The notes beneath the pieces are model-generated. The model saw only the letters and a list, made by a program, of their open reading frames with translations. It made no database searches and was not told the origin of the DNA. Below, piece by piece: positions 1 to 9,796 of a stretch of DNA of 64,000 nt. Origin of the DNA: Bacteroidia bacterium (GTDB lineage Bacteria; Bacteroidota; Bacteroidia; Cytophagales; Cyclobacteriaceae); NCBI GenBank assembly GCA_030425425.1, contig JAUIAO010000015.1, positions 1-64,000 of the forward strand, in the 5' to 3' direction. Both the position numbers and the translations under genes were made by a program. Each line of letters starts with the position of its first letter. The first letter of the stretch is position 1.

Positions 1-126
1 TGATGGACAGATACCCCTTGGATCAAATCCACAATCCTCTGAGGTTTTAACATCTTCTCTACAGCTAATGGCTAGTGTGATGAGAATAATGATCGTGAGC
101 AAAAATATTTCTTTAGTAAGTTTCAT
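1..126 (-). CDS. Lipoprotein, N-terminal fragment (cut by window edge)
   Basis: Only the first 42 codons are inside the window, reading leftward from an ATG at 126-124. The start MKLTKEIFLL is followed by a run of I, L and T residues and then AISC, which is a type II (lipoprotein) signal peptide with the lipid-attached cysteine at residue 22. The mature part begins CREDVKTSEDCGFDPRG and leaves the window. The protein is probably an outer- or inner-membrane lipoprotein; nothing visible points to a function. The 600 bp upstream region is AT-rich. Confidence 0.6.
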   Translation of the reverse strand, partial: MKLTKEIFLLTIIILITLAISCREDVKTSEDCGFDPRGICPS

Positions 127-742
127 ATCAGCTTTTTTTTGTGGTGGAGACTATATATACCAATAAATATATTCTATTGGTCTTTTTATCACACACTACT
201 TTTCCATAAAACGTTCTTTGAGCAATTGTAAAAAAAAAAACACAACTAATCAAAGAAAACGGCATTGACTTTTATCATTGTTTGGGTGGGTAATTTTGAT
301 TATACCTTATTGGGGTAATAGTGAGAATCACTTATTTGGAGCTTAGAAAGTAAAATCGAGAAAGCTAAATGAGCAAAGGGTTATTTATAGGAGCGATAAA
401 TATTAAAATCTTAAAAATTCTAAAAGCCTTGGAAACGCGAGATTTCAAGGCCTTAGTTTGATATCATTTTATGATTATCTTGTTTGTTCCGTATTCATCC
501 ATGTTGAAGATACCAACCAAAAACTCACCCTGCTAAACTCCCAAAATACTGTTTGGACCCAAACGAATATTACAAAACTGCATTTCGCTACAATCTCAGA
601 GTAAATATTTTATTCTGTTTGTACAAACATAAACATACTTTTTATTTGTTTATATAATTTATCAACAATCTTTTATTCTTATTATTTGTATTTGAACCAA
701 CTTTTCTATATATTGATAGATTCACATAAACAAGAAGAGACT
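127..742. other. Intergenic region without a convincing gene
   Basis: This AT-rich stretch separates the divergent lipoprotein and CBS genes. It holds a 7-bp inverted repeat, ACCAATA (159-165) and TATTGGT (175-181), followed by CTTTTT on the plus strand. It also holds an imperfect hairpin, GCCTTGGAAA (426-435) with TTTCAAGGC (443-451), that lacks a T-run. A 30-codon reading frame at 369-461 has no supporting feature. Promoters for both flanking genes should lie here, but I see no clear consensus match. Confidence 0.5.
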
Positions 743-1201
743 ATGGTAAAGAGTTATAGAGGCGTCCCTATGGAGAAGCCCAAAGCACAAGCACAAAAGG
801 TAACAGTATCAGACTACATGTCCACTAAGCTCATCACCTTTACGGCAGATCAGCACATGGACGAAGTGATCGAAACTCTGCTCAAGCATCGCATTTCTGG
901 TGCTCCGGTGATCAGTAAATCCGGAGATCTGGTAGGTGTCATATCTGAGGGTGACTGTATGAAAGAAGTGGTAAAAGGAAAATATAATAACATGCCTACC
1001 CTCATGGGGTTGGTAGGTGAATACATGACCCAGGATGTGATCAGCATTCCTCCGGAAACCAATATTTTTGATGCTGCCAAGATGTTTCTTGAGAAAAGAA
1101 TCAGACGATTTCCAGTGGTCAATCGTGGTAAATTGGTAGGACAAATATCCCAGAAAGATATCATGCGCGCTGTGCATAGCATGCAGAGCCAGACCTGGTA
1201 A
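743..1201 (+). CDS. CBS-domain pair protein
   Basis: The 152-residue protein is two CBS domains (about 24-80 and 90-148) with almost nothing else. Typical CBS features are visible: VSDYMSTKLITF at the start of the first, HRISGAPVISKSGDLVGVIS in its core, then EYMTQDVISIPPETNIFDAA and RIRRFPVVNRGKLVGQIS in the second. Such stand-alone pairs usually bind adenine nucleotides or S-adenosylmethionine and act as energy or ligand sensors for a partner; the partner is not evident here. The ATG at 743 is chosen because AAGAAGAGA lies just upstream; an in-frame TTG at 686 would add 19 residues not typical of the family. A strong terminator follows, so it is probably monocistronic. Confidence 0.85.
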   Translation: MVKSYRGVPMEKPKAQAQKVTVSDYMSTKLITFTADQHMDEVIETLLKHRISGAPVISKSGDLVGVISEGDCMKEVVKGKYNNMPTLMGLVGEYMTQDVISIPPETNIFDAAKMFLEKRIRRFPVVNRGKLVGQISQKDIMRAVHSMQSQTW

Positions 1202-1263
1202 AAATTTCCGTTTGAATTAGGGTAAAGGCTTAAACTGTAGAAAGTTGAGTCAGCGGTTAAACA

Positions 1264-1290
1264 CCCCGGCCAAAGGCCGGGGATTTTTTT
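1264..1290 (+). terminator. Rho-independent terminator after CBS gene
   Basis: A perfect 8-bp GC-rich stem, CCCCGGCC (1264-1271) and GGCCGGGG (1275-1282), closes an AAA loop and is followed by A and seven T residues. It lies 62 bp after the CBS stop codon and separates that gene from the permease. Confidence 0.93.
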
Positions 1291-1446
1291 GTACTTATCA
1301 AGTCCTGTTTGAGTCACCCCACACAAAGTGAGTTTCTCACCGTTTGCATAAATTAACCATCCAAAGTCGTTGCAATATCGATTGATGAATACGATACTTT
1401 GAAAGTAGATCAATCTAAATACTCGGGCCAACTAACCACTTCGATC

Positions 1447-3885
1447 ATGCTCAAAAACATCTGGAGAATCACACTCAGAAACTTGCTTAAAAAACCCTCT
1501 TTTACTCTGATCAATATTTTTGGTTTGGGACTAGGTATGGCAAGCTGCTTGGCCATTTCATTATACGTATGGTATGACCTTTCTTTTGATGACTTTCAGA
1601 ATGAGAATGTTTATCGCATTGCATTAAACAGGGTGTACCCAGAACGAGAAGTAGACTATGCCTTCATCCCACATTCAATTTCTCCTCAGATGGTGGAGGA
1701 TTTCCCGGAGGTCGTCCAGCAGGCAAGAGTATTCAAAGTTTTCGCTCCGGTAAATATCAGAATCGGAGAGGATAAATACAGCGAAGAAAAAGTGGTTTTT
1801 GCAGACTCTACTGTGTTTGAAGTGCTAAGCATTCCTTTGATAGAAGGAGATCCTAACACAGCACTTCAAAAACCCGATGGTATGGTCATCACCAGAAGCA
1901 CCGCAAAAAAACTTTTCAAAAGCACAGAGGTAGTTGGTGAGATTGTGGAAACACAAAACGGAACATTTAGCATTACTGGCGTATCAGAAGATTATCCTAA
2001 AAACTCTCATTTCGAATTTGATTACTTGCTTCCGCTCCATTCATTAGATTTCTTTAATCAAACGAATTGGACGGGGTTTACCTGTATCGCTTATATCAAA
2101 TCTACTCCTGGCATTAACCCTGAAATCATACAAAACAAACTACCAAACCTAATCAGACAATATGCAGATGGTGAGATAAAGGCAAGAAACGGTATTTCTT
2201 ATGACGAATATATTGAAGCTGGAAATGGCTACAACTATTCACTTCAGCCAATCAAAGACATTCATCTTCACTCAAATCTGGAGGGTGAAATCAAACCAAA
2301 TGGTAACATCACCTATGTTTATATTTTCTCCATAGTAGCCGTGTTTATTTTAGTGATTGCCAGTATCAATTTTATGAACCTATCCACCGCGAGATCTACT
2401 GAGAGAGGCAAAGAAGTGGGTATACGAAAGGTATTGGGAAGTAGCCGAAAACAGCTGGTGATGCAGTTTCTCATGGAAGCTGTGATCATAGCAGCGGCCA
2501 GTTTTGCAGCAGCATTAACTTTGGTCTTCTTCGTCTTACCGTTTTTCAATGAACTTGCCAACCGTCCGCTGAGTCTTGAAACGCTACTGACTCCAGACAA
2601 AATGATTTTGATAGGAATAATTGTCTTATTAGTTGGGTTGTCTTCAGGGCTATACCCGGCGTTTTTTATTTCTGCCTTTTCTCCACTGAAAGTAATGAAG
2701 GGAGAGCTAAAAACGTCTTCCAAAGGGATGAGTCTGCGCAATGGATTGGTGATTGTCCAATTTGCAATATCGGTAGCTTTAATCAGCGCCACTCTGATCG
2801 TAGGAAAGCAAATGAACTTTCTAATGAACAAATCTTTAGGATTTGATCACTCACAAGTGTTAGTTATAGAAAATGCCTTTGCATTAAACACACAGCAAAA
2901 TGCTGTGAACTGGGAAAGATTTGAGACTTTCAAAAAAGAGATTAACGACCTACAGTCAGTACTGAACTCTTCCTACTCAAGCGCTATGCCTGGATCAGTG
3001 ATGCCTGGCTACATTGTAAGAGTGCCAGGAACAGGTAAGGAAAGTATGGTAGCCCGGAATATCACTTTTGATGATGACATGCTCGATTGTATGAAAATGA
3101 ATTTGAAAGAAGGACGCTTCTTCGAACAGTCATTTAATGATTCACTCAGCATGGTGCTCAATGAGACTGCCGTTCTTAAACTTGGAATCCCAGAACCCGT
3201 CATCGGAAGTAAAATCATTAATATCAACAACAACAATGAACAGGTAGAATATACCATTGTCGGCATGGTGGAGGATTTTCATTTCCAAAGCTTACATACG
3301 GCTATGGAGCCTATAGCCATCACCTCCAATGAAGACGCAAACGCATTTTTTGCTGATATGATCATTCGGGTGAAAGCTGGAGAATATCAAGAGGCCATCA
3401 ATCAAATTGAAAAGTCCTGGTCTTCATTCGTTCCAGACAGCCCGATTTCTTATTACGCCCTTGATGATCAGCTAGCGAGCTATTATGATACCGAAAGAGC
3501 AACCATGAAAATTTTTGGATTCTTCACATCATTGGCCATTGTAATTGCCTGCATAGGACTACTGGGTCTTTCTGCATTTATTATTAACCTAAGGATCAAA
3601 GAAATTGGAGTAAGAAAAGTATTGGGTGCCTCCACTGGCCAGATCATGATTCTTTTGGGTTCGGATTTTGGAAAATTAATCCTGCTGTCCTCCTTGATCG
3701 CAGTTCCTCTGGCCATATATTGGACATCATCCTGGCTGGAAAATTTTGCTTACAGCATCGCTATCCCCTATTTTTCGTTTTTCATATCTGTGATTTTAGC
3801 ATTACTCATTGGGCTTATAACCGTGAGTATACAGACATTCAAGGCGGCACATAGTAATCCTGTAAATTCGTTGAGAAGTGAATAA
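1447..3885 (+). CDS. MacB/FtsX-type ABC transporter permease
   Basis: This 812-residue protein has the double architecture of large Bacteroidota MacB-like permeases. An N-terminal membrane segment (about 21-41) is followed by a periplasmic MacB_PCD-type domain and an FtsX block of three membrane helices. That block begins near residue 295 and includes NFMNLSTARSTERGKEVGIR. A second periplasmic domain follows, then a C-terminal FtsX block with LRIKEIGVRKVLGAS. Proteins of this class work with an ABC ATPase to drive transport or mechanotransmission across the envelope. No ATPase gene is adjacent, which is common for these solitary permeases. The ATG at 1447 is preferred to an in-frame TTG at 1399 because MLKNIWRITLRNLLKKPS is the usual family start. 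The substrate is unknown. Confidence 0.88.
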   Translation: MLKNIWRITLRNLLKKPSFTLINIFGLGLGMASCLAISLYVWYDLSFDDFQNENVYRIALNRVYPEREVDYAFIPHSISPQMVEDFPEVVQQARVFKVFAPVNIRIGEDKYSEEKVVFADSTVFEVLSIPLIEGDPNTALQKPDGMVITRSTAKKLFKSTEVVGEIVETQNGTFSITGVSEDYPKNSHFEFDYLLPLHSLDFFNQTNWTGFTCIAYIKSTPGINPEIIQNKLPNLIRQYADGEIKARNGISYDEYIEAGNGYNYSLQPIKDIHLHSNLEGEIKPNGNITYVYIFSIVAVFILVIASINFMNLSTARSTERGKEVGIRKVLGSSRKQLVMQFLMEAVIIAAASFAAALTLVFFVLPFFNELANRPLSLETLLTPDKMILIGIIVLLVGLSSGLYPAFFISAFSPLKVMKGELKTSSKGMSLRNGLVIVQFAISVALISATLIVGKQMNFLMNKSLGFDHSQVLVIENAFALNTQQNAVNWERFETFKKEINDLQSVLNSSYSSAMPGSVMPGYIVRVPGTGKESMVARNITFDDDMLDCMKMNLKEGRFFEQSFNDSLSMVLNETAVLKLGIPEPVIGSKIININNNNEQVEYTIVGMVEDFHFQSLHTAMEPIAITSNEDANAFFADMIIRVKAGEYQEAINQIEKSWSSFVPDSPISYYALDDQLASYYDTERATMKIFGFFTSLAIVIACIGLLGLSAFIINLRIKEIGVRKVLGASTGQIMILLGSDFGKLILLSSLIAVPLAIYWTSSWLENFAYSIAIPYFSFFISVILALLIGLITVSIQTFKAAHSNPVNSLRSE

Positions 3886-3925
3886 TGAAGAACAAATAAT
3901 CAAACTAACCATTCGGATAAGTCAA

Positions 3926-3946
3926 TACTGATTTACAGAATCAGTA
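3926..3946. other. Small perfect hairpin before prfB
   Basis: TACTGATT (3926-3933) and AATCAGTA (3939-3946) form a perfect 8-bp stem with a 5-nt loop. No T-run follows, so it is not a standard terminator. It lies 74 bp upstream of the prfB start and may be incidental or part of the leader. Confidence 0.3.
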
Positions 3947-4019
3947 AATCATGAGATTATAAATTGGTATCAAGTTGATAACTTCGCATTTCATTTTTAA
4001 TTAAAATCAATTCTACAAC

Positions 4020-5103
4020 ATGACAACAGATCAGTTGAAAGACTTGAAGGCTCGCATCACGGCCTTGAGGAGGTATCTTTGACTATGATACCAAGAAGAA
4101 AGAAATAGAAGAAGAAGAACTAGTTACTGTTCAGCCTGACTTCTGGAATGACCCGGAAAAAGCAGAGGCTACACTCAAAGAAATCAGATCTAAAAAAACA
4201 TGGACAGATCATTTCGAAAAGGTTCAAGATGCAGTAGAGGAAACAGAAACACTACAGGAGTTTTTCGAAGAGGGAGAAGGATCGGATGAAGAGGTAGAAG
4301 AAGCCTACCAGGCCGCACTGAAAGAAGTAGAAGAGCTGGAGTACAAAAAAATGCTCTCAGGTGAGGAAGATCAGCTCTCCGCCATGTTACAGATCACACC
4401 AGGTGCAGGGGGTACAGAAAGTAATGACTGGGCGGGCATACTCATGAGAATGTACATCATGTGGGGTGAATCTAATGGGTACAAGGTACGAGAAGTTGAC
4501 TTTCAGGCAGGAGATGTGGCAGGTGTAAAATCTGTGACTTTGGAATTCGAAGGACCTCTTGCTTATGGTTATCTCAAATCAGAAAATGGCGTGCATCGAT
4601 TAGTGAGAATTTCCCCTTTTGATAGTGGTGGAAGACGTCACACTTCATTTGCTTCAGTATATGTATATCCGGTTGCTGATGATTCCATAGAAATAGACAT
4701 TCATCCCAATGATATAGAGCTGCAAACTTCGCGCTCTGGCGGTGCAGGTGGACAAAATGTAAACAAGGTAGAAACCAAAGTTCAGCTTACACATAAGCCG
4801 ACTGGCATAGTGGTAGTTTGTCAGGTAGAACGCTCGCAATTGGCAAACCGCGAACGTGCTATGCAGATGTTAAAATCACAGCTTTATCAACAAGAGCTTG
4901 AAAAGAGAAACGCCGAACGTGATAAAGTAGAAGCAGGCAAGATGAAAATTGATTTCGGATCGCAAATCAGGAACTATGTTTTGCATCCTTATAAGCTCAT
5001 CAAAGATGCCCGCACAGGCCATGAACGTACTGACGTACAAAATGTACTTGATGGAGACATCAATGATTATATTAAAGCCTTTTTATTGCATCAGCACGAG
5101 TGA
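4020..5103 (+). CDS. prfB: Peptide chain release factor 2 (programmed +1 frameshift)
   Basis: RF2 recognises UGA and UAA and triggers hydrolysis of peptidyl-tRNA. Translation begins at ATG 4020 and reads 20 codons to CTT (4077-4079), where the in-frame TGA (4080-4082) is met. A +1 slip drops T4080 and continues with GAC at 4081, giving a 360-residue protein, close to the usual 365. The slip site AGGAGG-TAT-CTT-TGA-C matches the classic prfB recoding signal. Downstream the protein has the RF2-specific tripeptide SPF (about residues 198-200) and the catalytic GGQ (about 243-245) in [15 protein letters not shown]. The first 20 codons lie in a different frame, so simple gene calling would start at an internal ATG (4351) and lose the N-terminal domain. 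The stop overlaps the start of the MFS gene. Confidence 0.96.
4068..4083 (+). promoter_or_regulatory. prfB recoding site (SD-like element, slippery CTT, TGA C)
   Basis: AGGAGG (4068-4073) sits three bases before the slippery CTT codon (4077-4079), and the in-frame stop is TGA followed by C, a poor termination context. In known prfB genes this arrangement makes frameshifting rise when RF2 is scarce, so RF2 sets its own level. Here the SD-like hexamer is the full AGGAGG rather than the common AGGGGG. The mechanism is known for the family; its working here is inferred from the exact match. Confidence 0.93.
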
Positions 5104-6254
5104 CGATCTTCTCACAGTATTCTCGCAATTTTTGGTTGCTTTGCCTAAGTTCTTTCTTATTCTTCGCTTCTTTCACCATGCTGATCCCGGAGCTACCAGG
5201 TCATCTCAGCAGAATGGGGGGCGAAGAATATATTGGACTCATCATCTCACTATTTACACTTACTGCTGGAATATCCAGGCCATATAGCGGCAAACTCACT
5301 GACAAATGGGGACGCATTCCGGTAATGATCGTTGGAGCTGTGGTAAGTGGCGTAGCTGCACTACTTTACCCGGTTTTTTTATCGGTAACCGGGTTTCTTT
5401 TGTTAAGGTTGTTTCATGGTTTTTCTACTGGTTTCAAACCAACCGGAACCTCCGCCTATGTAGCAGACATTGTTCCTGCAAATAAGCGAGGAGAAGCCAT
5501 GGGAATCTCAAGCTTTTTTGGATCAATTGGCATGGCAGGAGGACCAGCAATAGGCTCCTGGATATTTCTGACATATGGAATCAATACACTTTTCTATGTG
5601 AGTTCAGCTTTGGCTATTTCCTCAGTTGTTGTGCTCATGGGAATGAAAGAAACACTTAGAGACCACCAGTCATTCAACTTATCGATGTTGAAAATTGGTC
5701 GGACTGATATTTTTGAAGCGAGTGTAATCAAGCCTTCCATTGTGATGATTCTTACAACTTTGGGGTTCGGAACGGTAGTCACCTTAGCTCCTGATTTCGG
5801 TGATTATCTGGAAATTGAAAATCGAGGCTTATTTTTCATTGTGTTTACCGGATCATCTATGTTGGTTCGAATCGCTGGAGGGAAAATCTCTGATAAATTT
5901 GGGAGAAGAGTTATTCTGAAATACAGCACTTCTATCTTGTTCATAAGCCTCCTGGTGATCGGCTTTTCTACTTCCCCAATTCAGTTTTTTATCGGAGCAT
6001 TTATTTTTGGAATTGGATATGGACTCAATTCACCCACGCTATTTGCCTGGACCATTGATCTTAGCCCTGATTTATCCAGAGGAAGAGGCGTCTCCACCCT
6101 GTTTATTTTTTTGGAAATAGGAATTGGAACTGGCGCTCTTATTTCCGGCTCATATTATCAAGGCATCAATGAAAGATTTCCACTGATATTTGGAATAGCA
6201 GCTATTTTCTCATTATTTGCTTTCTTTTATTTGATGCTGAGCCCCAAAAAATAA
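5100..6254 (+). CDS. MFS transporter
   Basis: This 384-residue integral membrane protein has about 12 predicted helices. It carries the MFS signature between helices 2 and 3 ([13 protein letters not shown]) and its counterpart in the second half ([13 protein letters not shown]). It resembles drug/proton antiporters of the DHA1 type, but the substrate cannot be read from the sequence. The GTG start at 5100 overlaps the prfB stop by four bases (GTGA), suggesting translational coupling to the release factor. No later start would keep helix 1. The codon use looks like that of its neighbours. Confidence 0.82.
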   Translation: MTIFSQYSRNFWLLCLSSFLFFASFTMLIPELPGHLSRMGGEEYIGLIISLFTLTAGISRPYSGKLTDKWGRIPVMIVGAVVSGVAALLYPVFLSVTGFLLLRLFHGFSTGFKPTGTSAYVADIVPANKRGEAMGISSFFGSIGMAGGPAIGSWIFLTYGINTLFYVSSALAISSVVVLMGMKETLRDHQSFNLSMLKIGRTDIFEASVIKPSIVMILTTLGFGTVVTLAPDFGDYLEIENRGLFFIVFTGSSMLVRIAGGKISDKFGRRVILKYSTSILFISLLVIGFSTSPIQFFIGAFIFGIGYGLNSPTLFAWTIDLSPDLSRGRGVSTLFIFLEIGIGTGALISGSYYQGINERFPLIFGIAAIFSLFAFFYLMLSPKK

Positions 6255-6330
6255 ATTTGATTTTTCGAGGCATTGAGGATTCTCGTGATATTGAACACAG
6301 AACCATAGAGTTCAAACCAACATTGATCTG

Positions 6331-6993
6331 ATGAAAATTAAAATAATTACCACCATCTACTGGGTTACTGCGCTAATCCATATAATCAGCGGCTGGTTGA
6401 ACAAACCAGACCTGCATGATATGTCTAAAACACTGTTAATGCCATTACTCATTTATCTGCTATTTGCAATAGCGAACGGAGTAATCACCTTACCCAGATT
6501 ATTACTTGGTGTAGCCCTAATTTTCTCTTGGGGAGGAGATATTCTTTTGATTACGAAAGAGAATGAAACTTATTTTCTGGCAGGTCTGGGATCTTTTTTG
6601 ATCGCTCAGCTATTGTATAGCTACATCATGCTCAAGTCAACTTACCAAAAACCAAAACTTCAACTTAAACCCATTATACCTGTTCTGGTCTATGGCCTCA
6701 TACTCTTATACTTCGTGATACCAAAGGCAGAGACAATGGCTGCCCCGATCGTTATTTACTCTATTTGCATATTGGCAATGGTGAGCAGTTCGTTGATCAG
6801 ACAGGGTCTCACTGCAAATGATAGCTTTCTATGGACAGCAATCGGTGCAGTACTTTTCATTCTTTCAGATAGTATGATCGCTATCAACAAATTTGTCGTC
6901 CCAATACCTCTTGGCGAAACCTTGATCATGGCCACATATATTACTGCTCAGTATCTGATTGTAAGAGGAATCCTGAAGCATCCGGGAGGATAA
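6331..6993 (+). CDS. YhhN/TMEM86 family membrane protein (lysoplasmalogenase-like)
   Basis: The 220-residue protein is almost entirely hydrophobic, with about eight membrane helices. It carries the motifs of the YhhN/TMEM86 family: KPDLHDMSKTLLMPLL near residue 25-40, FSWGGDILL near 69 and FILSDSMIAINKF near 175. Family members hydrolyse the vinyl-ether bond of lysoplasmalogens in animals; the bacterial role is less settled and probably lies in lipid turnover at the inner membrane. It follows the MFS gene by 76 bp and may be in the same transcript. The family assignment is firm and the substrate is inferred. Confidence 0.8.
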   Translation: MKIKIITTIYWVTALIHIISGWLNKPDLHDMSKTLLMPLLIYLLFAIANGVITLPRLLLGVALIFSWGGDILLITKENETYFLAGLGSFLIAQLLYSYIMLKSTYQKPKLQLKPIIPVLVYGLILLYFVIPKAETMAAPIVIYSICILAMVSSSLIRQGLTANDSFLWTAIGAVLFILSDSMIAINKFVVPIPLGETLIMATYITAQYLIVRGILKHPGG

Positions 6994-7078
6994 TCAGTTG
7001 GATAATGAGCGGTAATTGTAAAATGAGCAGAAAAAAATATAGGTTTTAATTCTTCCAGAATCACCTCTTTTGGTTCAC

Positions 7079-7966
7079 CTAATGCCCATAGATAAAAGCT
7101 ACATTACCTAAAGCAACATCTACATTGAAGGTTAATAAATTCGGAGCATCTGCCCTGTAACTCATATTGACAAATACATTATTCTCCACCTCTTCAAAGC
7201 CATCAGCAATCCTCACACCACAAAATGGACTGTCTTTTAGATAAATGATCATAGGAGTGCTGGTGTCAGGCAAGAAAACATCCAGGTTTCCAGCTCCTAC
7301 CGAAGCATCAATTGCACACTTGTTGTTATTTGCATCACTAAAATCAAGAAGAGCTCTACCAAAACCGATATTCGCTTTGATATATTTCGCACGGGAAAGA
7401 TCCAAATGTTTGGCAATTATGGAGCCCATGTCAGCCTTAACATAGAATGTATCCATTTCTATCTTGTTCGGTTGACCATTGTTATAGTCCACCAAAATAT
7501 CTGCACTGCCTGTTTTTACCTTGAAATATTGAACCGATGTACCACTTAAGTCCACATCTGCATGACCAAACCCATAGCTCAGGTTCAGCCGATAGATTTT
7601 ATCTTCATCACATAGAATTTTCCAAAAATTGTTACGTTCTGCATGTTCTTTAAACATGGCTATCAATAGCCCGTCCCCCACACTGGATGATTTAAATTCC
7701 TGTAATTTCAGTCTGACATTACAGGTTTGCCCACGCATATCCGTCTTGAAGGAGGGGTTGATTCTTTCCAGATCTGGATTACCATAAATGACTAACGGAC
7801 CCTCACCTTCGGATGCTTTCAGGACACAATTTCCTGCGGTAGCCTGAAGTGAAAAATCAATAGTATCGAAGTGTTCTTCCTCATTTAAGGTATAAAACTT
7901 CTTAAGCTGTCCGTAACTAAACAAGGAAAGCAGCCCAAAGGCTGCTGCAAATACCAACCGCAACAT
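7079..7966 (-). CDS. Secreted protein with adhesin-like beta repeats, function unknown
   Basis: The 295-residue protein begins with a signal peptide (cleavage near SYGQ, residues 17-20). The rest is rich in alternating beta-strand patterns such as VKTGSADILVDY, VKADMGSIIAKHLD and IDASVGAGNLDVFLP. This spacing resembles the right-handed beta fold of DUF4097/DUF2154-type (LiaF-like, toastrack) domains, but I cannot assign a family with certainty. It has three or four cysteines and is probably periplasmic or surface-exposed. The gene is 44 bp upstream of dnaJ on the other side of its 3' end, and may be read through from the chaperone operon. Confidence 0.6.
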   Translation of the reverse strand: MLRLVFAAAFGLLSLFSYGQLKKFYTLNEEEHFDTIDFSLQATAGNCVLKASEGEGPLVIYGNPDLERINPSFKTDMRGQTCNVRLKLQEFKSSSVGDGLLIAMFKEHAERNNFWKILCDEDKIYRLNLSYGFGHADVDLSGTSVQYFKVKTGSADILVDYNNGQPNKIEMDTFYVKADMGSIIAKHLDLSRAKYIKANIGFGRALLDFSDANNNKCAIDASVGAGNLDVFLPDTSTPMIIYLKDSPFCGVRIADGFEEVENNVFVNMSYRADAPNLLTFNVDVALGNVAFIYGH

Positions 7967-8010
7967 TCCTAGAAATACGAATTATTAATTCCAGAGTTGC
8001 AAAATATATT

Positions 8011-9138
8011 CTACGAACGGAAAAATTCGCGCATATTTTCAAAAAAACCCTTCTCACCCTTCACAGGGCTAGGCTGAAAATTCTCTGAGCTACGCAATGT
8101 TTCCATCATTTGACGCTCATCTTTCGTCAATGTTTTTGGAGTCCAGACATTCACGTGAATCAATTGATCTCCGGTTCCGTATCCCTCAATATCTTTAATC
8201 CCCTTACCTCTAAGTCTAAGGATTTTACCACTTTGAGTTCCCGGCTCTATTTTAATTTTTACTCTACCATTGATCGTAGGTACTTCTAATGAGGCTCCCA
8301 GTACTGCATCTATAAAGCTTACATGAAGATCATATACTACGTTGTTGCCATCTCTTTTCAAAGTGTCATCTACATGCTCTTCGATCACAATCAACAGATC
8401 TCCAGGTATGCCTCCTGCGACTTCATTACCCTTACCACTCATGCTCAGCTGCATACCATCTGTAACACCCGCTGGTATTTTCACACTGATCACATCTTCT
8501 TCGCGTTTCATCCCTGAGCTATCAGTACCCGGCGCACGACTACCTACTGTCTGTCCCACTCCTCCGCAAGTAGGACAAGTAGTTGTGGACATCATTTGGC
8601 CAAGCATGGTATTCATTACCTTTCTGACCTGACCAGTTCCATTACAGGTACTACACGTGTCAAATTTGGTATTTGGATCAACAACGAGCCTGTTTACTTT
8701 GATTTTTTTCTCCACTCCATTGGCAATCTCCTGAAGTGTAAGTTTGAGCTTAATACGAAGATTTGTTCCCTTACGAGTTCTGCGACCTCTGCTACTTCCA
8801 CCACCGAAAAAGCTATCAAATGGGCTGCCGCCACCACCACCAAAAATATCTCCGAACTGTGAGAATATGTCATCCATATTCATTCCACCACCGCCGAAAC
8901 CTCCTCCGGCACCACCTACTCCTTGATGACCAAAGCGATCGTAGCGCTGACGCTTTTCGTTATTGCTAAGCACCTCGTAAGCCTCAGCCGCTTCTTTAAA
9001 CTTCTCTTCCGCTTCTTTATCGTCAGGGTTTTTATCTGGGTGATATTTGATCGCTATCTTTCGATATGCTTTTTTGATCTCATCCTTTGACGCCCCTTTA
9101 TCTACTCCTAATATCTCGTAATAGTCTCTTTTGCTCAT
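8011..9138 (-). CDS. dnaJ: Chaperone DnaJ (Hsp40), reduced zinc-binding region
   Basis: DnaJ delivers unfolded clients to DnaK and stimulates its ATPase. The 375-residue protein has the J domain (1-70, HPD at 33-35) and a Gly/Phe-rich linker (about 72-118). Then come a cysteine region and two C-terminal substrate-binding beta domains. The zinc region has only two of the usual four CxxCxGxG motifs, CSTCNGTG and CPTCGGVG. The positions of the first and fourth motifs are replaced by non-cysteine sequence ([19 protein letters not shown]), so one of the two zinc centres is missing. From family knowledge this reduced form is common in Bacteroidota. The gene starts one base after the grpE stop, so the two are co-translated. 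DnaK is not in this window. Confidence 0.96.
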   Translation of the reverse strand: MSKRDYYEILGVDKGASKDEIKKAYRKIAIKYHPDKNPDDKEAEEKFKEAAEAYEVLSNNEKRQRYDRFGHQGVGGAGGGFGGGGMNMDDIFSQFGDIFGGGGGSPFDSFFGGGSSRGRRTRKGTNLRIKLKLTLQEIANGVEKKIKVNRLVVDPNTKFDTCSTCNGTGQVRKVMNTMLGQMMSTTTCPTCGGVGQTVGSRAPGTDSSGMKREEDVISVKIPAGVTDGMQLSMSGKGNEVAGGIPGDLLIVIEEHVDDTLKRDGNNVVYDLHVSFIDAVLGASLEVPTINGRVKIKIEPGTQSGKILRLRGKGIKDIEGYGTGDQLIHVNVWTPKTLTKDERQMMETLRSSENFQPSPVKGEKGFFENMREFFRS

Positions 9139-9139
9139 G

Positions 9140-9730
9140 TTATCCTTTTGCTCCGGTTACTACTTTTGCAAACCTCACGACTTTTTCATTCAGGAAATAA
9201 CCATTCTCCACTACATCCACAACTTTTCCAGCCATCTCATCACCTGCCGGGATCTGGGTAATGGCTTCATGAAAATCATCATCAAAATCAGCACCTTTTT
9301 CCACTTCCATTTTCTTCAGGCCCTTGTTTTCCAGCACCCTTTTGAATTTGTTGTAAATCAACTCGGTACCTTCTTTTGCAGTGGCTAATTCTTCTTTCCC
9401 ATCCAATGACTTCAATGCACGCTCGAAATCATCGATAATAGGAACCAATTCTTCAACCAAACCTTTATTCGCCGAACCAATTAAATCAATCTTTTCTTTG
9501 GCTGTTCTTCTCCTGAAGTTTTCAAACTCTGAGTACAGTCTCAGATACTTATCTTTTGCTTCAGCTACTTCTCTTTGGAGCTTTTCCTCCAGAGACTCCT
9601 CCTCATCTTTTTCTTCAGAACTATTCTCAGCTTCAGTATTCAATTGCTCTTCCTGAGCATTCGTGTTTTCTTCCTGAGCTTGATCCTGTTTCAGGTCTTT
9701 ATCTTGTTCTTCTACTTTTTCCTTCTGCAT
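9140..9730 (-). CDS. grpE: Nucleotide exchange factor GrpE
   Basis: GrpE releases ADP from DnaK. The 196-residue protein has a highly charged, Gln/Glu-rich disordered start (about 1-50), then a long coiled coil containing [20 protein letters not shown]. It ends with the compact beta domain carrying [15 protein letters not shown] and [20 protein letters not shown]-like sequence typical of the family. It is the first gene of the grpE-dnaJ operon. The 104 bp upstream contain a 13-bp palindrome that could be an operator (see the separate entry). Confidence 0.96.
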   Translation of the reverse strand: MQKEKVEEQDKDLKQDQAQEENTNAQEEQLNTEAENSSEEKDEEESLEEKLQREVAEAKDKYLRLYSEFENFRRRTAKEKIDLIGSANKGLVEELVPIIDDFERALKSLDGKEELATAKEGTELIYNKFKRVLENKGLKKMEVEKGADFDDDFHEAITQIPAGDEMAGKVVDVVENGYFLNEKVVRFAKVVTGAKG

Positions 9731-9796
9731 TTTCTAAATTCAAAACGTGATTAGACAATCTCCTCCAGTCAATTTTTTTGCCAAACCTCACAGTGC

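Noticed and set aside
369-461. 30-codon plus-strand reading frame (starting MSKGLFIGAINI) in the first large gap
   Set aside because: No ribosome-binding site, no recognisable domain, low-complexity Ile/Lys content and a hairpin overlapping its end; chance frames of this size are expected in AT-rich DNA.
850-1431. 193-codon minus-strand reading frame across the CBS gene
   Set aside because: It is antisense to the well-supported CBS gene, crosses its terminator and has no domain-like sequence.
3926-3946. Hairpin read as terminator of the ABC permease
   Set aside because: There is no following T-run; kept only as a low-confidence hairpin.
4080-4082. In-frame TGA in prfB as evidence of a pseudogene
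   Set aside because: The surrounding AGGAGG, CTT TGA C context is the known recoding site and the downstream protein is intact with SPF and GGQ.
8744-8926. Proline-rich plus-strand frame opposite dnaJ
   Set aside because: The proline run is the complement of the glycine-rich linker of DnaJ, a shadow of the real gene.
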